From Trichobilharzia regenti (Eukaryota; Platyhelminthes; Trematoda; Strigeidida; Schistosomatidae): a stretch of DNA of 64,000 nt. Position numbers and translations under genes: made by a program. Where the stretch lies: NCBI GenBank assembly GCA_944472135.2, contig OX235263.1:13065517-13129516 (forward strand), given 5' to 3'. Position 1 is the stretch's first letter. Each line of letters starts with the position of its first letter. The notes under the pieces are model-generated. The model saw nothing but the letters and a program-made list of their open reading frames with translations. It was not told the DNA's origin and searched no databases. Below are positions 21,246 through 32,565 of this stretch, piece by piece.

Positions 21246-21839
21246 TATGTTTGAATTCTTTTAGCGCTTTAAAGTACTCAGTTCCTGAGTAGTGCTCTTA
21301 GTGTACAAAATGTACTCCTGATTTTTTTATGATTTGCCTCCAACTAAATATCGCGTATTTCTGGAAAGAGAAGAAGAAGAAATATCATATAATCGTGGAT
21401 TGGTTTGCGCTTCAAGTCAAATGAAACTCTGTCACACAGTCTGTCGCCAATTATTCTTCTTTATTTGAAGATGCTGGACGAAGAGAAAATAGCATGCAAT
21501 AAACACGACTAAGAATTCTGTACATTATTTAAATACTGTTTAGAATAATGATGGTAAAAAAAGATATAGCTCAGCAAAGAACTATTCGGTCTGTAACTTG
21601 AACGATTTCTGATGAGATATAGAAATATTTGTAGGAGTATTTATGAAATCAAGTAACGACAATGTGGGATAATCTCCTTTTTGTACTCTAATAATACCAC
21701 ATATTCAAATGACAATAGTATTATATACTAAATTAAATCATTTAGGCTCACCCGGTAACGACTTCATTTCTTGAAGTAAATAAACAAGTATTAGGAGCCA
21801 ATCAACTAGAAAACGATTGTGCAACAAATAAGCAAAAGG
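21246..21839. other. unassigned stretch
   Basis: No recognisable domain or RNA; a purine-rich run (agaagaagaag) occurs near 21370. Confidence 0.4.
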
Positions 21840-22035
21840 AAGTGGAGGTGGACTGACCATACTCTGAGGAAACTATCAAGTGACATCTCTAGACAACCCG
21901 AATGGAAAGCAGCCAGTTGGTCGTCCAATGGTGACTTGGAGACAGGTGAAAACTCTAGCAGAGTACCGAATGCAGTAGAGTGGCGCGGCTGAAGCCCTAT
22001 GTTTCTCTAGGAATTAAAGGAAATAATAATAAATA
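21840..22035 (+). mobile_element. RTE-like 3' end
   Basis: The sequence encodes KWRWTDHTLRKLSSDISRQP-like residues, then the 3' end words gaagccctatgtttctctagg and an AATAAT tail. This is a 5'-truncated copy of only about 190 bp. Confidence 0.78.
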
Positions 22036-22099
22036 AACAAGTGAGTAAAGTGAAAAGACTACAATTCTAAAAAGTACTACAGCTAGGTGGGGAGACGGA

Positions 22100-22345
22100 C
22101 TGATCTCTGAATTCTTTTTCGAGATTTCACCATCAGCTGACATTGGTTGGTGGATTATTGGAAAACCAACTGCGAGTACTGGACAACTGTTTCGTCCTTA
22201 TACTTGAGACTACTTGTTAGCACACACACCAACCACCAGGGTTCGAACCATAGCCTTCCTGTTACAAGGCGAGCTCTTAGACCGTTGAGCCACTGGGACC
22301 CTATCCAATGCCTCATGAAGTCAGCCAAATGCCTACAAGCCAACA
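22100..22345 (-). mobile_element. hammerhead SINE with dead ribozyme core
   Basis: On the minus strand: A-box side cccagtggctcaacggtc at about 22283-22300, B box ggttcgaaccctgg near 22228-22245, a hammerhead block whose core reads CTAACAA instead of CTGATGA, and the family tail at 22130-22180. The GAAA and helix III survive, but the core change should abolish cleavage. Confidence 0.8.
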
Positions 22346-22614
22346 CTCGAACTCGTTTTCATTAAACATACACTGAACATACGTAACACAAATACCCTGA
22401 ATGCCAATAATGCAGGTATGAAAAATGTTAAGACCAATCATATTAAAGGATAGGAAAGGATGGAACAATATAGATCAAATTTGAATGTTATTTGGGTGTA
22501 CCTTCAAATGATTATCACTAGTAAGTAATACTGTAAATGTCCCCACAGTCAATGAGAGATATTTGAAGGAGGCCACTTTTTCACTTATCTTGTGAGCTTC
22601 TTTTTTCAATTACA

Positions 22615-23205
22615 GTCGCCTCGGATAAAGATATCAAAGCTAGTAAGAAACGTAAAGGCAAAAGAGAGACCTTCGTTACTCTGAAATCAGTGTTGAAATC
22701 TGCTGTGACCAGCAATAGGGAATAATATTCGGATATTCAACAATGATGTCAACTCACTTCTTCTATATGGTTCAGAGATGTGGAGAACGCGTAAACAAAA
22801 GCATTTTCAACACACCACTGCCTGCACTACCTCGACAGTTAAGGGCATATAGCTAGAAAAGATTAGCTCCAGGGAACTCCGCAGTACAACGAACCAACCA
22901 AGAATCTATCACTCTAAAAATATGTGGAAGGGTATGAACATGGAAGCGCCATTCGCTGAGAAGACCGTTGAGTGACATCACACTCCAGTCACACCCTTGA
23001 ATAGGACTTGAACGAGAAGCCACGAAATGAACATAGGTCTGACAATGATACGGAAGAGATCGTGTGAAAAGTATGCGCTGACCAATAAGCTGTCGTGCAG
23101 CTACCTAAACAGAACTATGGAGAATAGAGTGGAATAGAGATGTTCTGTTGAGGTCTTAAATCTCCTTCAGAATCTGTTGGAACAATAATAACGATGATGA
23201 AATAT
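22615..23205 (+). mobile_element. RTE-like retrotransposon 3' half, degenerate
   Basis: Words for FVTLKSVLKSAVTS and the NDVNSLLLYGSEMW block appear at 22665-22785. Later words resemble RRPLSDITLQS near 22960. The tail (gaacaataataacgatgatg) closes near 23200. Confidence 0.75.
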
Positions 23206-23424
23206 CAAGGAAATGTGAAAAAGGAGAGACATTAGATAAGCCATTTACTTCAGCAAACTTAATTATACAAGAATTTATTCTCTTTTTTTTAACGTTTCAC
23301 AGATGCCTTAATCACATTGTATTCCTCAGTTTTTTGCATATATAACCTCAGTAATTCATATGAACTTTGATCAAGACTTGACAGGATAACTGCAAAATAA
23401 CTGAGCGCTGAGTGAGAAGTAGAC

Positions 23425-23629
23425 ATTTATAAAAAATATATTTGTAAAATCTCAGCGAAATTGAAATGATTAATTCCAACCTTTCGTTCGGTAATCTGGT
23501 CCGAACTTCAGGGAAATTAATCGAAATTAACTTAACAGAGGTATGGAAGTTCGGACCAGATAGCCGATCGAAATGTTGGAATTAATCATTTCAATTTCGA
23601 TGAGATTTTACAAATATAGTTTTATAAAT
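23425..23629. repeat. hairpin palindrome at the 5' edge of a PLE
   Basis: 23425-23509 recurs inverted at 23546-23629 (85- and 84-nt arms, few mismatches, 36-nt centre). The PLE coding remnant starts right after the right arm. It occupies the place held by a terminal repeat in the 8.1-kb copy, so it is probably an inverted pair of partial PLE terminal repeats. Confidence 0.88.
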
Positions 23630-23868
23630 ATAAACTCAGTAGTATGTGGAATCCAATTCACTTATAAGTTTAAAAGATGAACAGGGTGAACTGGCCGTAC
23701 TAGACTGTAGAATAAAATGAAAACAAGATGGTGGATGGTTAGATACGAGCATTTGTAGGAAACCAACACATTCTAATAAATACATAGGCTTTAACGCTTT
23801 CCATCCAGAATCGGTATAAGAAGATAGGTTTAGTTAAATGTCTATATAATAGGACCAATAACCTAACT
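23630..23868 (+). mobile_element. PLE, RT part (left of insertion)
   Basis: Frame-broken words for FTYKFKR, GELAVLDCRIK and ETNTF (KPTHSN in the relative) parallel 8260-8400 of the other PLE copy. The PLE is interrupted at 23868 by a LINE and resumes at 24571. Confidence 0.72.
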
Positions 23869-24570
23869 GTCTGTCTGTTTTCCACATAGAACTATGCACA
23901 AATGTGCGGAAGTTCAAGTCGCCACACTCCGTATAGCAGGCGAAGCAAGAGAAGAAAGTACAAGAAAAGCATAATAGAGACAGTGAGCAGAGGTGTGAGA
24001 CAAAGGAGTAATAAAGAAATACAAAACAGTTTTATTGGAGATCATAAGTCACAGGGAGTGGATGCATCTGCGCCACTGAGAACGATTTTGAGCCATGTCA
24101 CCAATTGTTTCCAACCATAGATTTTTACCGTCCCGAGGACCCCAGCCTGGAAGTCTATACCTTCCTACGTGGCTTAGACCAACTGTTGTGGATTTCATTG
24201 ACTGATGCCAAGTTTTTGTTTGACGTCCGCTAGCTTTTTTTCAGCCTGACCCTATATCCGCTAACATTGCTCGTCGAGGGAGGCGATGACTTGGCATACG
24301 TAACACATGTCCTAACCATCTCAGCCTTTGTAACTTCACGACTTCGTCGATTGATTTCCCCTGATTACCTAGAACTCTACGCCTAACCTCAATGTTGCTC
24401 ACCTTATTATGCCACTTTACACGGGAAATAGAGCGCAGGCACCTGTGATCAAAGACAGCTAGTCTTTTCATGTCTTCCACTCTCAGTGGCCAGGTCTCAC
24501 AACCATAAAGGAGGACGGAGCGAACTGATGAGCAGTACACCCGCCCTATAGTCGATAGTCGAACATCTCG
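23869..24570 (-). mobile_element. 5'-truncated LINE (RTE-like, second family) with TSD
   Basis: The 702-bp insertion is flanked by acctaact at 23861-23868 and 24571-24578. Minus-strand order is a C-terminal coding end (24540 to 24241), then a 3' UTR of about 370 bp ending in a CAGACAGAC-type repeat tail at 23869-23880. It splits a PLE whose two halves read on across the TSD. The same 3' UTR end occurs alone at 31695-31884, and a longer copy lies at 47.98-48.87 kb. Confidence 0.87.
24241..24540 (-). CDS. LINE ORF C-terminal end, open frame
   Basis: The 99-codon frame reads SVRSVLLYGCETWPLRVEDM, then LAVFDHRCLRSISRVKWHNK and RLRWLGHVLRMPSHRLPRRA. The VLLYGCETW and WLGHVLRM blocks are typical of the region after the RT in RTE-type and related non-LTR elements, which ends in a Cys/His-poor basic tail. 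It stops near the element's coding end. The 5' part of the ORF is lost by truncation, so no active enzyme is made from this copy. Confidence 0.85.
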   Translation of the reverse strand: MYCSSVRSVLLYGCETWPLRVEDMKRLAVFDHRCLRSISRVKWHNKVSNIEVRRRVLGNQGKSIDEVVKLQRLRWLGHVLRMPSHRLPRRAMLADIGSG

Positions 24571-25100
24571 ACCTAACTAATAAGCCAGAAGATTTAAACA
24601 AGGAAATCAAATAAATAAAGGAAGTATTATTAGTCAATAACTACCCACCAGAATTCATTCAGAAATATATGAAGAACCATAGAAAACAATAAGATTAGCA
24701 ATAAAAGTGACAAAAATAATATAGAGTTCAATGATTCTGTAGTACCACCATATAAAGAAGGAACATCAGAGGCCTTACGTAGAGTTATCAATGACGCCTG
24801 AAGTAGTCGGGATGGCATTTAAAGCAACCAACCAACCAACTCCCTCAGAGATAAACTTTGTCAGCCTAAGGGCTAAATAGATCGAATTAAGGAAAATGAT
24901 ATAATTTACCAAATATCACGTGTTGACTGTTAGTGAGGTAGGTTATGTAGGTTAAACTAGGTCAAACATAGGGTTCAACTAGATTATTGGAATAAGAAAA
25001 TTTAGCTGAGCCCAGAATGAATGAACCTGCTAAGTTAAATAATCCAGCAAAATAGAGCTCAGCCACTGCATTGCATTCACTTGCATCTAGTCACAAAAAG
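24571..25100 (+). mobile_element. PLE, RT-endonuclease linker and nuclease start (right of insertion)
   Basis: Residues VVPPYKEGTSEALRRVIND at 24740-24800 parallel VIPYKEGTSETTLR at 8680-8720. Then SLRDKLCQPKG (24840-24880) and, near 24925-24990, CxxVGYVG-type nuclease residues. The copy ends against the CR1-like tail at about 25100. Confidence 0.75.
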
Positions 25101-25124
25101 GTTGTGAGAGTGAGGTATTAATAA

Positions 25125-26640
25125 TAATAATTTGGTTTATTCCAAAACAGTACTTGTGATACAGAATGGAATTCTCAGTATTTTACTACAATATTCCATT
25201 CAGTTTGTACATTAACAATAAACAAAATTTTCCATAGACTCAGGAAATTTAAGTTCATTATGACAACAACGTATTGGCATGTCGGTAGCAAAGCCAAAAT
25301 TGAACAGAGTGTTTGAAGGTGTTAGAAAAGTAGATGCCAGCATATTTAAGCGAAAACAAAAAGGTCAAGATATACAGAGTGTGAAAGAACGAAGAAGAAT
25401 GATTTAAGTAGAGTTTGTAAGGAAAAAAGAAACAAAGCAGCACATAACACAGAAAAAAGAGAGAGAAAGAAAAGGAAAAGAAAGAAAGAAAAATGTTGTA
25501 CTTGTAAATGATATGAGTTGAAAAGGCGAGATCCAATTGTTATACTGACTATTTATTAAGTTATAAGTTTCACGCCTGATGCTTTCTTTATCGCACACAA
25601 CACGAGCTAAGTAGAGTATGGTTGAGTTTTTTTACTTACTAGTGCGAGCATATAGTTTTCTATATAAGCTTCTGGTTCTACCTGATGAGACACATGGGGA
25701 GAGTTGTGAATGAAGAGGGTAGTGTGGGTTAGAGAGAATGGATTTAGCCCATTTTTCACATGAGTTTAAGTGCGTGTCGACCAGAATGTTAACAAGCTGG
25801 TTAAGTGGCACCCTGTGGCTTACCCTGCTGACAACCTTTAACACCCTACGTAAGAAGATATAGTCATTATTCAGTAGCCCTGGAAAAACTAAGGGGGAAC
25901 AATAGAGAATAATGGGCAGAATACGACAGTTAACGAATTGTAGGAGTAAGGGTTAGGTTGGGTTATTCCAGAATGTCTTAACTTCTTAATGAAGAAGGTA
26001 AGACGGAATATTTTCTCAGAAATCATCAAGATATCAGACGACCAGGAGAGGTCAGCAGATAGAATGACGCCAAGATATTTAATTTCCTACTTGTTTTTTA
26101 TTTCAGTGCCATCTTTGTTGCACACCTCGTGAGTGGTAACCAGTTTGTTTAGGTCAGATTTATGCCTAAAGGTGAAATTGACTGTTCGGAGTTTGGAGGG
26201 GTTTAAAGTAAGACCGTTTTGCTTGGATCATTTGCTGATTTCTGATAAGAAGCGATTTAGTTTAGAGTAGTCACTTTGGCACTTGATCGACAAAAAGTCA
26301 GTCAGGTCGTCAGCATGTTTGACAAAATTTATGTCATTTGAAGATGGTAAGTCATGTAGAAAGAAAGAAAGAAAGAAAAGAGAAGTGAGGAGAGTACAGC
26401 ACCTTGGTGGAGACCAGCTTCAGTGAGCACAGAAGAGGAGGATTTACCTTTGTATACAGTTTACTACATTCTGTTTGAGAAGTAGGAATGCAACCAGTTA
26501 GTGACCCAGGACTCATTTTGTATCATAGACAGCTTATTTAGTAAGAGACATCTAGGTACAGAGTGGAAAGCAGAAGAGAAGTTAAGAAACGTGTAGTGGA
26601 TGTATTTGGCATCTTTATCTAATGATGAGACGATATTGTA
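25125..26640 (-). mobile_element. CR1-like retrotransposon, second copy
   Basis: A TAATAATAAT tail starts at 25121. The 3' UTR matches 1-330 closely. The C-terminal block PLNQLVNILVDTHLNSCEK with SPCVSSGRTRSLYRKLYART lies at 25632-25810. Upstream RT residues FLNFSSAFHSVPRCLLLNKL occur at 26530-26600 (the first catalytic Asp position is Asn here). The xADD block near 26310 is degraded. The copy is 5' truncated near 26640. Confidence 0.83.
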
Positions 26641-27046
26641 ATTAAAATGTAACACAGTGAGATGTTGAGAGAGAGAGGTTAACCGTTGAAATCTCGTTTA
26701 ACGATTCGTCCCCGCAGCACACGTGCAACTGAAACGACGCAATGCTATTCCCGGGGATATGGATAGTGGCAACAAACAACAAGGAGAGGATGGAGAGAGA
26801 GAGAGAAACAGGTGAAAATGCACAAGACAAATTGTGAAGCCATGTGACTAAAACTGATATGATTGCTACTGGCTATAGTTAGTGCTTGAAACATTGTTAA
26901 TACTGAAACATCACTGTGATGTGATATTTAAGATAAAATTATCTAATATTGAACTATATTCAACCACAATGTCCAAGTTCTACACTTACATTACTGAGTG
27001 TTTTAATCTTGAGTAATTCACTTTTATTAAGCCCAGTGGTACCAGG
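26641..27046. other. PLE terminal-repeat-like fragment and unassigned sequence
   Basis: The words gtgaagccatgtgactaaaa with tgatatgattgct (26838-26870), and cacaatgtccaagttctacacttac (26967-26991), parallel 9240-9395 beside the 8.1-kb PLE. 26690-26800 is more GC-rich and unassigned. Confidence 0.5.
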
Positions 27047-27850
27047 TGAACAAAGACTTGCCGGAGGTTATGAAAATGACCAACCAACCAACAACAACAG
27101 CAACATCCAGCGACAATTATCACCAACGGGAGGGATTTGAATGAGGTTACTTCATTCACTTCACTTGTCTAGGGAGCATTGTCTATACTACAGGAAGTCA
27201 GAACGGACAAGGATGTCAAATCGAGCGAGAATCGGGAATGCGAGAAACACACACACATTCATCAACCTGAAACCAATCTAATCTGGAAATCTTCGTCAAT
27301 CAGCCAGCATCAACAACAAAATACTGTAGGATTTTCAATACAAACAACGTCAAGTCAGTCAGCTCTTCTATACGGATCGGAAACTAGGCGGGCGGGTCAC
27401 AAAGAATATTTCCAACAGCCTGTTGCATACCTTTATCAACCAACAACTGTCTTCGCTGGCTTTATACTGAAGATCAGATGGCCGGGACAGAAAAAATCAC
27501 CAACAAGAAACTATGGGAACAAACAAAACAAAAGAAGAAACAATCGCCGAACAAATATGCAAAAGAAAGTGGAGGTTGATGGAGATGGACACTCACTGAG
27601 GAGGCCGCTGGGTGACATCGCGCGCGCATCTGGCCATTTCTCGAGTGGAACCAGGCCAAAAGGGAAGTGGCGAGTGGGACATCAGTGCAAGAGTGACATG
27701 CAGGAGATCGTGTGAAGACGAGATGAAACAGTATGGACTAACATGGATGCAGGTGAAAAGTACAGCAGAAGGAAGACAGAAGTGGCAAGTGGAGACGTGC
27801 AGTTAAAGCCCTATGTTCCACTAGGAACCCAAGGGAACAATAATATAATA
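27047..27850 (+). mobile_element. RTE-like retrotransposon 3' part with a complete tail
   Basis: The 178-codon frame at 27179-27715 contains VRTDKDVKSSENRECEK, GHSLRRPLGDIARASG and GKWRVGHQCKSDMQEIV, paralleling the minus-strand copy at 16.5-17.2 kb. It ends with RRSCEDEMKQYGLTWMQVK and aagccctatgttccactagg followed by AATAAT. The RT domain is missing; the copy is 5' truncated. Confidence 0.82.
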
Positions 27851-28779
27851 AGCTCAATGATTTTTGATGTTTGACAATATGAAGTCTTGTTGTTATTTTC
27901 ATCATTCAATTATAGTATGAATCATCACCATATTGAGAGCAATTGGTCTCATTCATTGTCAACATTTAATAAATTGACCGAACAGTGTCACCCTCTTAAT
28001 ACTTACTACTATACTATACTGCTGAAAACAGTTATAATGAATAAGGTTGAACAATTCTCTTTCAATCCTAATAACCACTGGCAACGAATTAAACTATTCA
28101 GCAAATAGGTATTTGTTCCACATCTCGCTTCTTCACGTTTTTAGCACGAATCAAAGATTATAGGTTCTTGTTATCATTATTATTATTGTTTAGCCTCAAG
28201 GCAGATGCGATAACTCAAAGGGAATATCAGCTTAACAAAGTGTCTCCCTAATTTAGACAATGTGGTTGCTTTTTTGAAGAGAGATTGGAGCTGATTACAG
28301 TAGGTGTTATATCTGTAGCAAAAGAAAGGGGATACACGCACGCATGCACGCACACCCACACAAACCCACAAACTCAGACAGACAATTTACTCAGATTAAA
28401 CAAAAATGACCATTAACCATTCGACTGGCTTTTGAAGATTATTCAGCAAAAATTTCTGGGGCATACTTGGAAGAAGAGAAAATAAAGGATGAATAAAATA
28501 ATGATTCCTCTTTCTTCTTCTTTAACACAAAAAGGCAGCTGTCCCTGAAAATTTGTGAAAATTATTCCTTAAAGGTATGTTTTTTTGCTTATATAACTCA
28601 ATTGCTGGTTACTGAGTCTTTTTCAGACACTAATTCGCCTTATTTACACGTGATGTCTTGATGGTGTGGCTGTCTCCTAGTGTGTGTATGTGGTCGTGTG
28701 TGAGGTTTTAGGTCTGTCTATGCTTGAGTTGATAAAGTTGGATCAATATAATTCTTCGCCAATGTACCGACTGCAAAAT

Positions 28780-29240
28780 AAGGAACGCCTTTCTTGCCTT
28801 ATGGTTTTAACATCCTCATTCGTACTGCCTACTGTTGAAACAGTGTTGTCTGGTCAAATTTGAAGAGTCGACCTGTTCTGAATTCATCCCATTGATAGTG
28901 ATTGGTGTTTTTTATTGTCGGTTGGGTCTCCATCACTTCTGTCTCCTCTATGTTCAGCTGAAATTTAGTCTTCATCGCTTCTTCTGTCAATATGTTGGTT
29001 GCTTTTCATCTGTAAATTTTCGAACTTAAGACATATACATGTAAACGGTTAAATCAAGATCTTCAAGGTTCCTCCTGTTATCAATTCAGTGTATGCCCAT
29101 CTTTTCACTTTTAACCATCATATGTGTGATCCCATTCCAGCACAGTCAGGAAAACAGTAGGAGATAATATGCAGCCGTACTCCTTACACCTGTCATCACT
29201 TCAAACACTTTGACGAGCTTTACGTTGTTCGTGACTAGTT
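28780..29240 (-). mobile_element. RTE-like retrotransposon fragment
   Basis: Minus-strand words near 28860-28990 (cattgatagtgattggtg; tctatgttcagctgaaatttagtc) match the SINGRDLT / VNIDKT region of other copies. Words at 29090-29235 match the RT stretch before the FxDD block. Both ends fade. Confidence 0.68.
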
Positions 29241-30479
29241 TTGCTAATCTACTAGCTAGTCATGCCCCTGGAGAAAGAGAAAGGGACTGGATGGGAGGCT
29301 TGCTACTCCATTTAGAAAAGTGAGAAGTTGTACAAGTAGACGTATGGCGAAGTCAGTGTACGCAGCTCCTCAGAAGCGAATGAACTGATATATGCATGTT
29401 GATGTGGTCCAATGCAACAGATTATCTTTCACTTGCTGGCCAAATATTTTTTTCGATGGAGTCCAAGCTCATGAGGGGTACTAAGCAGAAGTAGTGCTAC
29501 GTCCCAAATTGACAAAAGATAGAATTATTATGCCCTTAAAGTCCTACCTAGAGACTGCATATCCAAATATTTGGCTTCGTAAACTGATCACTATGCACTC
29601 TTATAGAGTATCAAAGCAGCATGAAACATCTGTCCAGTGTTCATCGGTTTTCAGTGTTCCTATCAATGATGTTAGTGCATGATGAAATCCGCAAAAAAAT
29701 TAATTCGGATCCCTATAAAACCCAAATCCAAGCAGCTGTCCGCCTGTTCCAACAGCATAAAGATCAGCTAAGGCATTCTAGGCGTTTCCTTTGTCATAAA
29801 AAGATAGTATTTAGAAATATCAAAAGCCACTGGGTTTAAAATCATAGACAACGGGCTATTTATTCTACCGCAATTGTTCTGTGGTGAGAAAATTAGGCTT
29901 TAACAACACAGTTAATAAAAATTATATCATTAGCTAAATTGCATCGGTGTCTGAGTCATCAACAGCCTGGCCTTCCAGCTTGAAGGTCTGAGACTTGACC
30001 TTCGTTTAGGCCTCAAACTAGAGTGGCCCGCCACCCTATAGTTTACATCGCGGTTCCAATTGCAGAATGCTGTCCAACTATGCGAATGTTCCCGGGCTCG
30101 ACTTTCTGCCGACATTCTCTGCAATTTCGTCGTGGAACACTAACTGGAAGTGGGCTAAGGGAAAAGAAGAGTTTGAGAGTGAAACTGTTAGCTCCACCTT
30201 CGAAATAGAATAACACTTTTGCTGAGAATCGAAAGCTCTGAGTCCTGTGTTCTATTTATAACCCAAATAATGAAAAAACTCAGTTCTTCATTATCACAGA
30301 ATTATTAATGTGTAAAAGATTTTCCTTCCACAGTGTTACAGCAATTCCAAGCTCACATTATAAGGACTAAAAAAGATATACAACCCTTTTGAAATGATGG
30401 GAAAGATTTGTTGCTGATATGGTTGATATCGGTGTAACTGTAATTTAATATTGATGAATGCTTGCAGACAACTACGGAT
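29241..30479. other. unassigned stretch
   Basis: No domain recognised. A 72-codon frame at 29621-29839 (EIRKKINSDPYKTQIQAAV, then a basic end) has no family I can name. 29930-30210 is GC-richer and carries B-box-like gggctcgactt, so it may be an old SINE. Confidence 0.4.
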
Positions 30480-31490
30480 ACTTATTCGAATGGAGAAATG
30501 TTAACCCAGGGATTCTGAACTAAGCATTCTCGTCTTTAGTAGACGTAATAATGGATATCTCAAAGGATCCATCCACCAGAAACGTGCATACAATGGACAA
30601 CTGACTAATTTTTATGGTTATCTCGGGGAAAATGAACTTAATTCATTCTCTCCGCTTTGGGACAAGAAAAAATGTGTGGTTCTGATTGTGCCGACTGAGA
30701 ACTTGCCTTCCTAAAGACTCAGAACGCAGAAAACGGTTACTCTAGCCGATTTATTGACAGAAAAAAAAGAAAGATAGGCAGTCTAAACTGGTCACCGACT
30801 CAGTTCCAAAGAAAAGCATATTCATGAACTTGGAATTCAAAGGTGATCAAGCTTCAGATATGCTAAAAACTGTCCCTCTAAATCAGTCAGTAAATTGTTC
30901 TTGGCTGCAGAATTACAAATGACGTTCACCAGCCGCAAGCTGTTCTACATTTCTGTAAAAGATAAGCTCCCTCGTGTGACGGTGTCCACGTGCATCTATC
31001 AGTTTACCTGCTTTTGTGGAGCCAGGTATATTGGCCGTAGCAAGGGGACGCTTTCCATATGGATACGAGTACATATTTCAGCGGCATGGTTTTACATGGG
31101 GGAAAGGGGGGTGTGAGAAGCTTTAATCGAGAACACTTGGTCGACTTCTGTCACTCTGCCAACCGTTATGATATTTCACACCATGTTATGTAACGTTTTA
31201 TATTAGCCTACTAATGTTATAATTATACACCCTTTTCCAACATCTATACATCTTATGAGTTATTCTACTTATGACATTAATTATTTTGCCACTTGATATT
31301 TAACCATGATTGTAATCACAGATATTTTAGTTGTATTTCATACTACTAATATAAGTCCATGTATTTACACCTTTGACTGAATTCCCTCACCGGATATAAT
31401 TTCTCAAAGACCATATATAAGCGATTGTACAGCTTAATAATAAATTCTCTGAATATTGTGTCTTTAACAAGGAGAATGTCAAGGGAATTC
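30480..31490 (+). mobile_element. Penelope-like element, RT thumb, nuclease and 3' repeat
   Basis: Residues matching ISKDPSTR, NLIHSLRFG, PKLVTDSVPKKSIFMNLEF and MFLAAELQMTFTSRKLF follow in order, then CIYQFTCFCGARYIGRS at 30990-31040 and an R-x-R-x-H region. The 3' region to 31490 contains TATATAAG (31412-31420) and AATAAA-type words also found at 49.14-49.2 and 63.7 kb, so this is its terminal repeat. Frameshifts split the ORF. It is the same lineage as 15.58-16.39 kb. Confidence 0.8.
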
Positions 31491-31694
31491 CTGGAATTCT
31501 GACACCCAGATAAAACTGTAGTCGGCAGACGATTTAACCTGGATCACATTTATCAAGCAAAAAATAGAAAGACATATGAATGAAAGTTCGACTATCAGGT
31601 CTGCAAATTACTGAATAGCAATACTAGTACAGAGGAGAGTAGGAAAATCTCTTTAGACAAATAGTTGCTTTTAGGCTCATCAGAAGAGACGGGT

Positions 31695-31884
31695 CTGTCT
31701 GTCTATCTATTTTTGACATAGAACTCTGCACAAATGTGCGACAGTTCAAGTCGCCACACTCCGTGTAGCACGCGAAGCAAGAGAAGAAAGTACAAGAAAA
31801 GCATAATAGAAACAGTGAGCAGAGGTGTGAGACAAAGGAGTAATAAAGAAAAACAAAACAGTTTCATTGGAGATCACAAGTCAT
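31695..31884 (-). mobile_element. LINE 3'-UTR-only insertion with 11-bp TSD
   Basis: 190 bp closely match 23869-24052, the last part of the LINE 3' UTR. The insertion is bounded by identical 11-bp repeats aagagacgggt at 31684-31694 and 31885-31895. Its tail is the ctgtctgtctat microsatellite at the left. This is an extreme 5' truncation. Confidence 0.88.
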
Positions 31885-31895
31885 AAGAGACGGGT

Positions 31896-32565
31896 AGGGA
31901 ACTCAGAGAATTCTAGAAGATCACTTTCCACTGAATTCAGCGCTGAATATGTCATCCAGAAGACCAATGAAGACTCAGGTAAACCACCTAATTAATGGAT
32001 TACAATTTCACCAATATAAATCTATATTTATGAGGTCACTGATAGTTCCCCTGATTTCATGGTGAGTTTCATCACCTTCTGATATAATTCAGGTATCGAC
32101 TAGAATTCAACAAGCACTAAAATTTGCTCACTTATGATATTGTCATAGATATATTCCAAGGCCTCTAACATATGAAACAAGAATGTTAGCACTGATCCAT
32201 AATGCTATCTAGTGTCATTATCCTTCCCTGTTATTTCACATCATCTGTTATAAATCCGAATTTTGGGAACCCACCGACTACAACTTCACACAGATAGACC
32301 TACTCATTTTAAAATCATAATATTTGAAATTTAAGTATGATTTCAGTTTGTCCGTGGTAGTACAAGACTGAATAATTTCCATATTAAGTCATAAGAACTG
32401 TCCCGTGATCCCTGATAGCTCCCTAACTGATGTGTACTTGAGATGACATTCGCGATGGGATTATTCTTATGGCCTTTCATATTTTTTGGTCTCTGTGTAG
32501 TAGTAGCATGACTTTCTGTATCATTCAGTATTCACGTTGTTGCATCCAAAAGTATACGGTTTATC
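31896..32565. other. unassigned stretch
   Basis: No recognisable coding block or RNA. Confidence 0.4.

Noticed and set aside
23902..24120. Basic 50-codon open frame conserved between 23902 and 31735 (MCxSSSRHTP start)
   Set aside because: The frame is antisense to a LINE 3' UTR. The second copy is a 190-bp insertion with TSD, and differences between the two are mostly amino-acid changing, so coding is unlikely.
25258..25536. 92-codon Phe-rich minus-strand frame as a membrane protein
   Set aside because: It reads through the AT/AG-rich 3' UTR of the CR1-like element, and the sister copy at 1-350 is not open.
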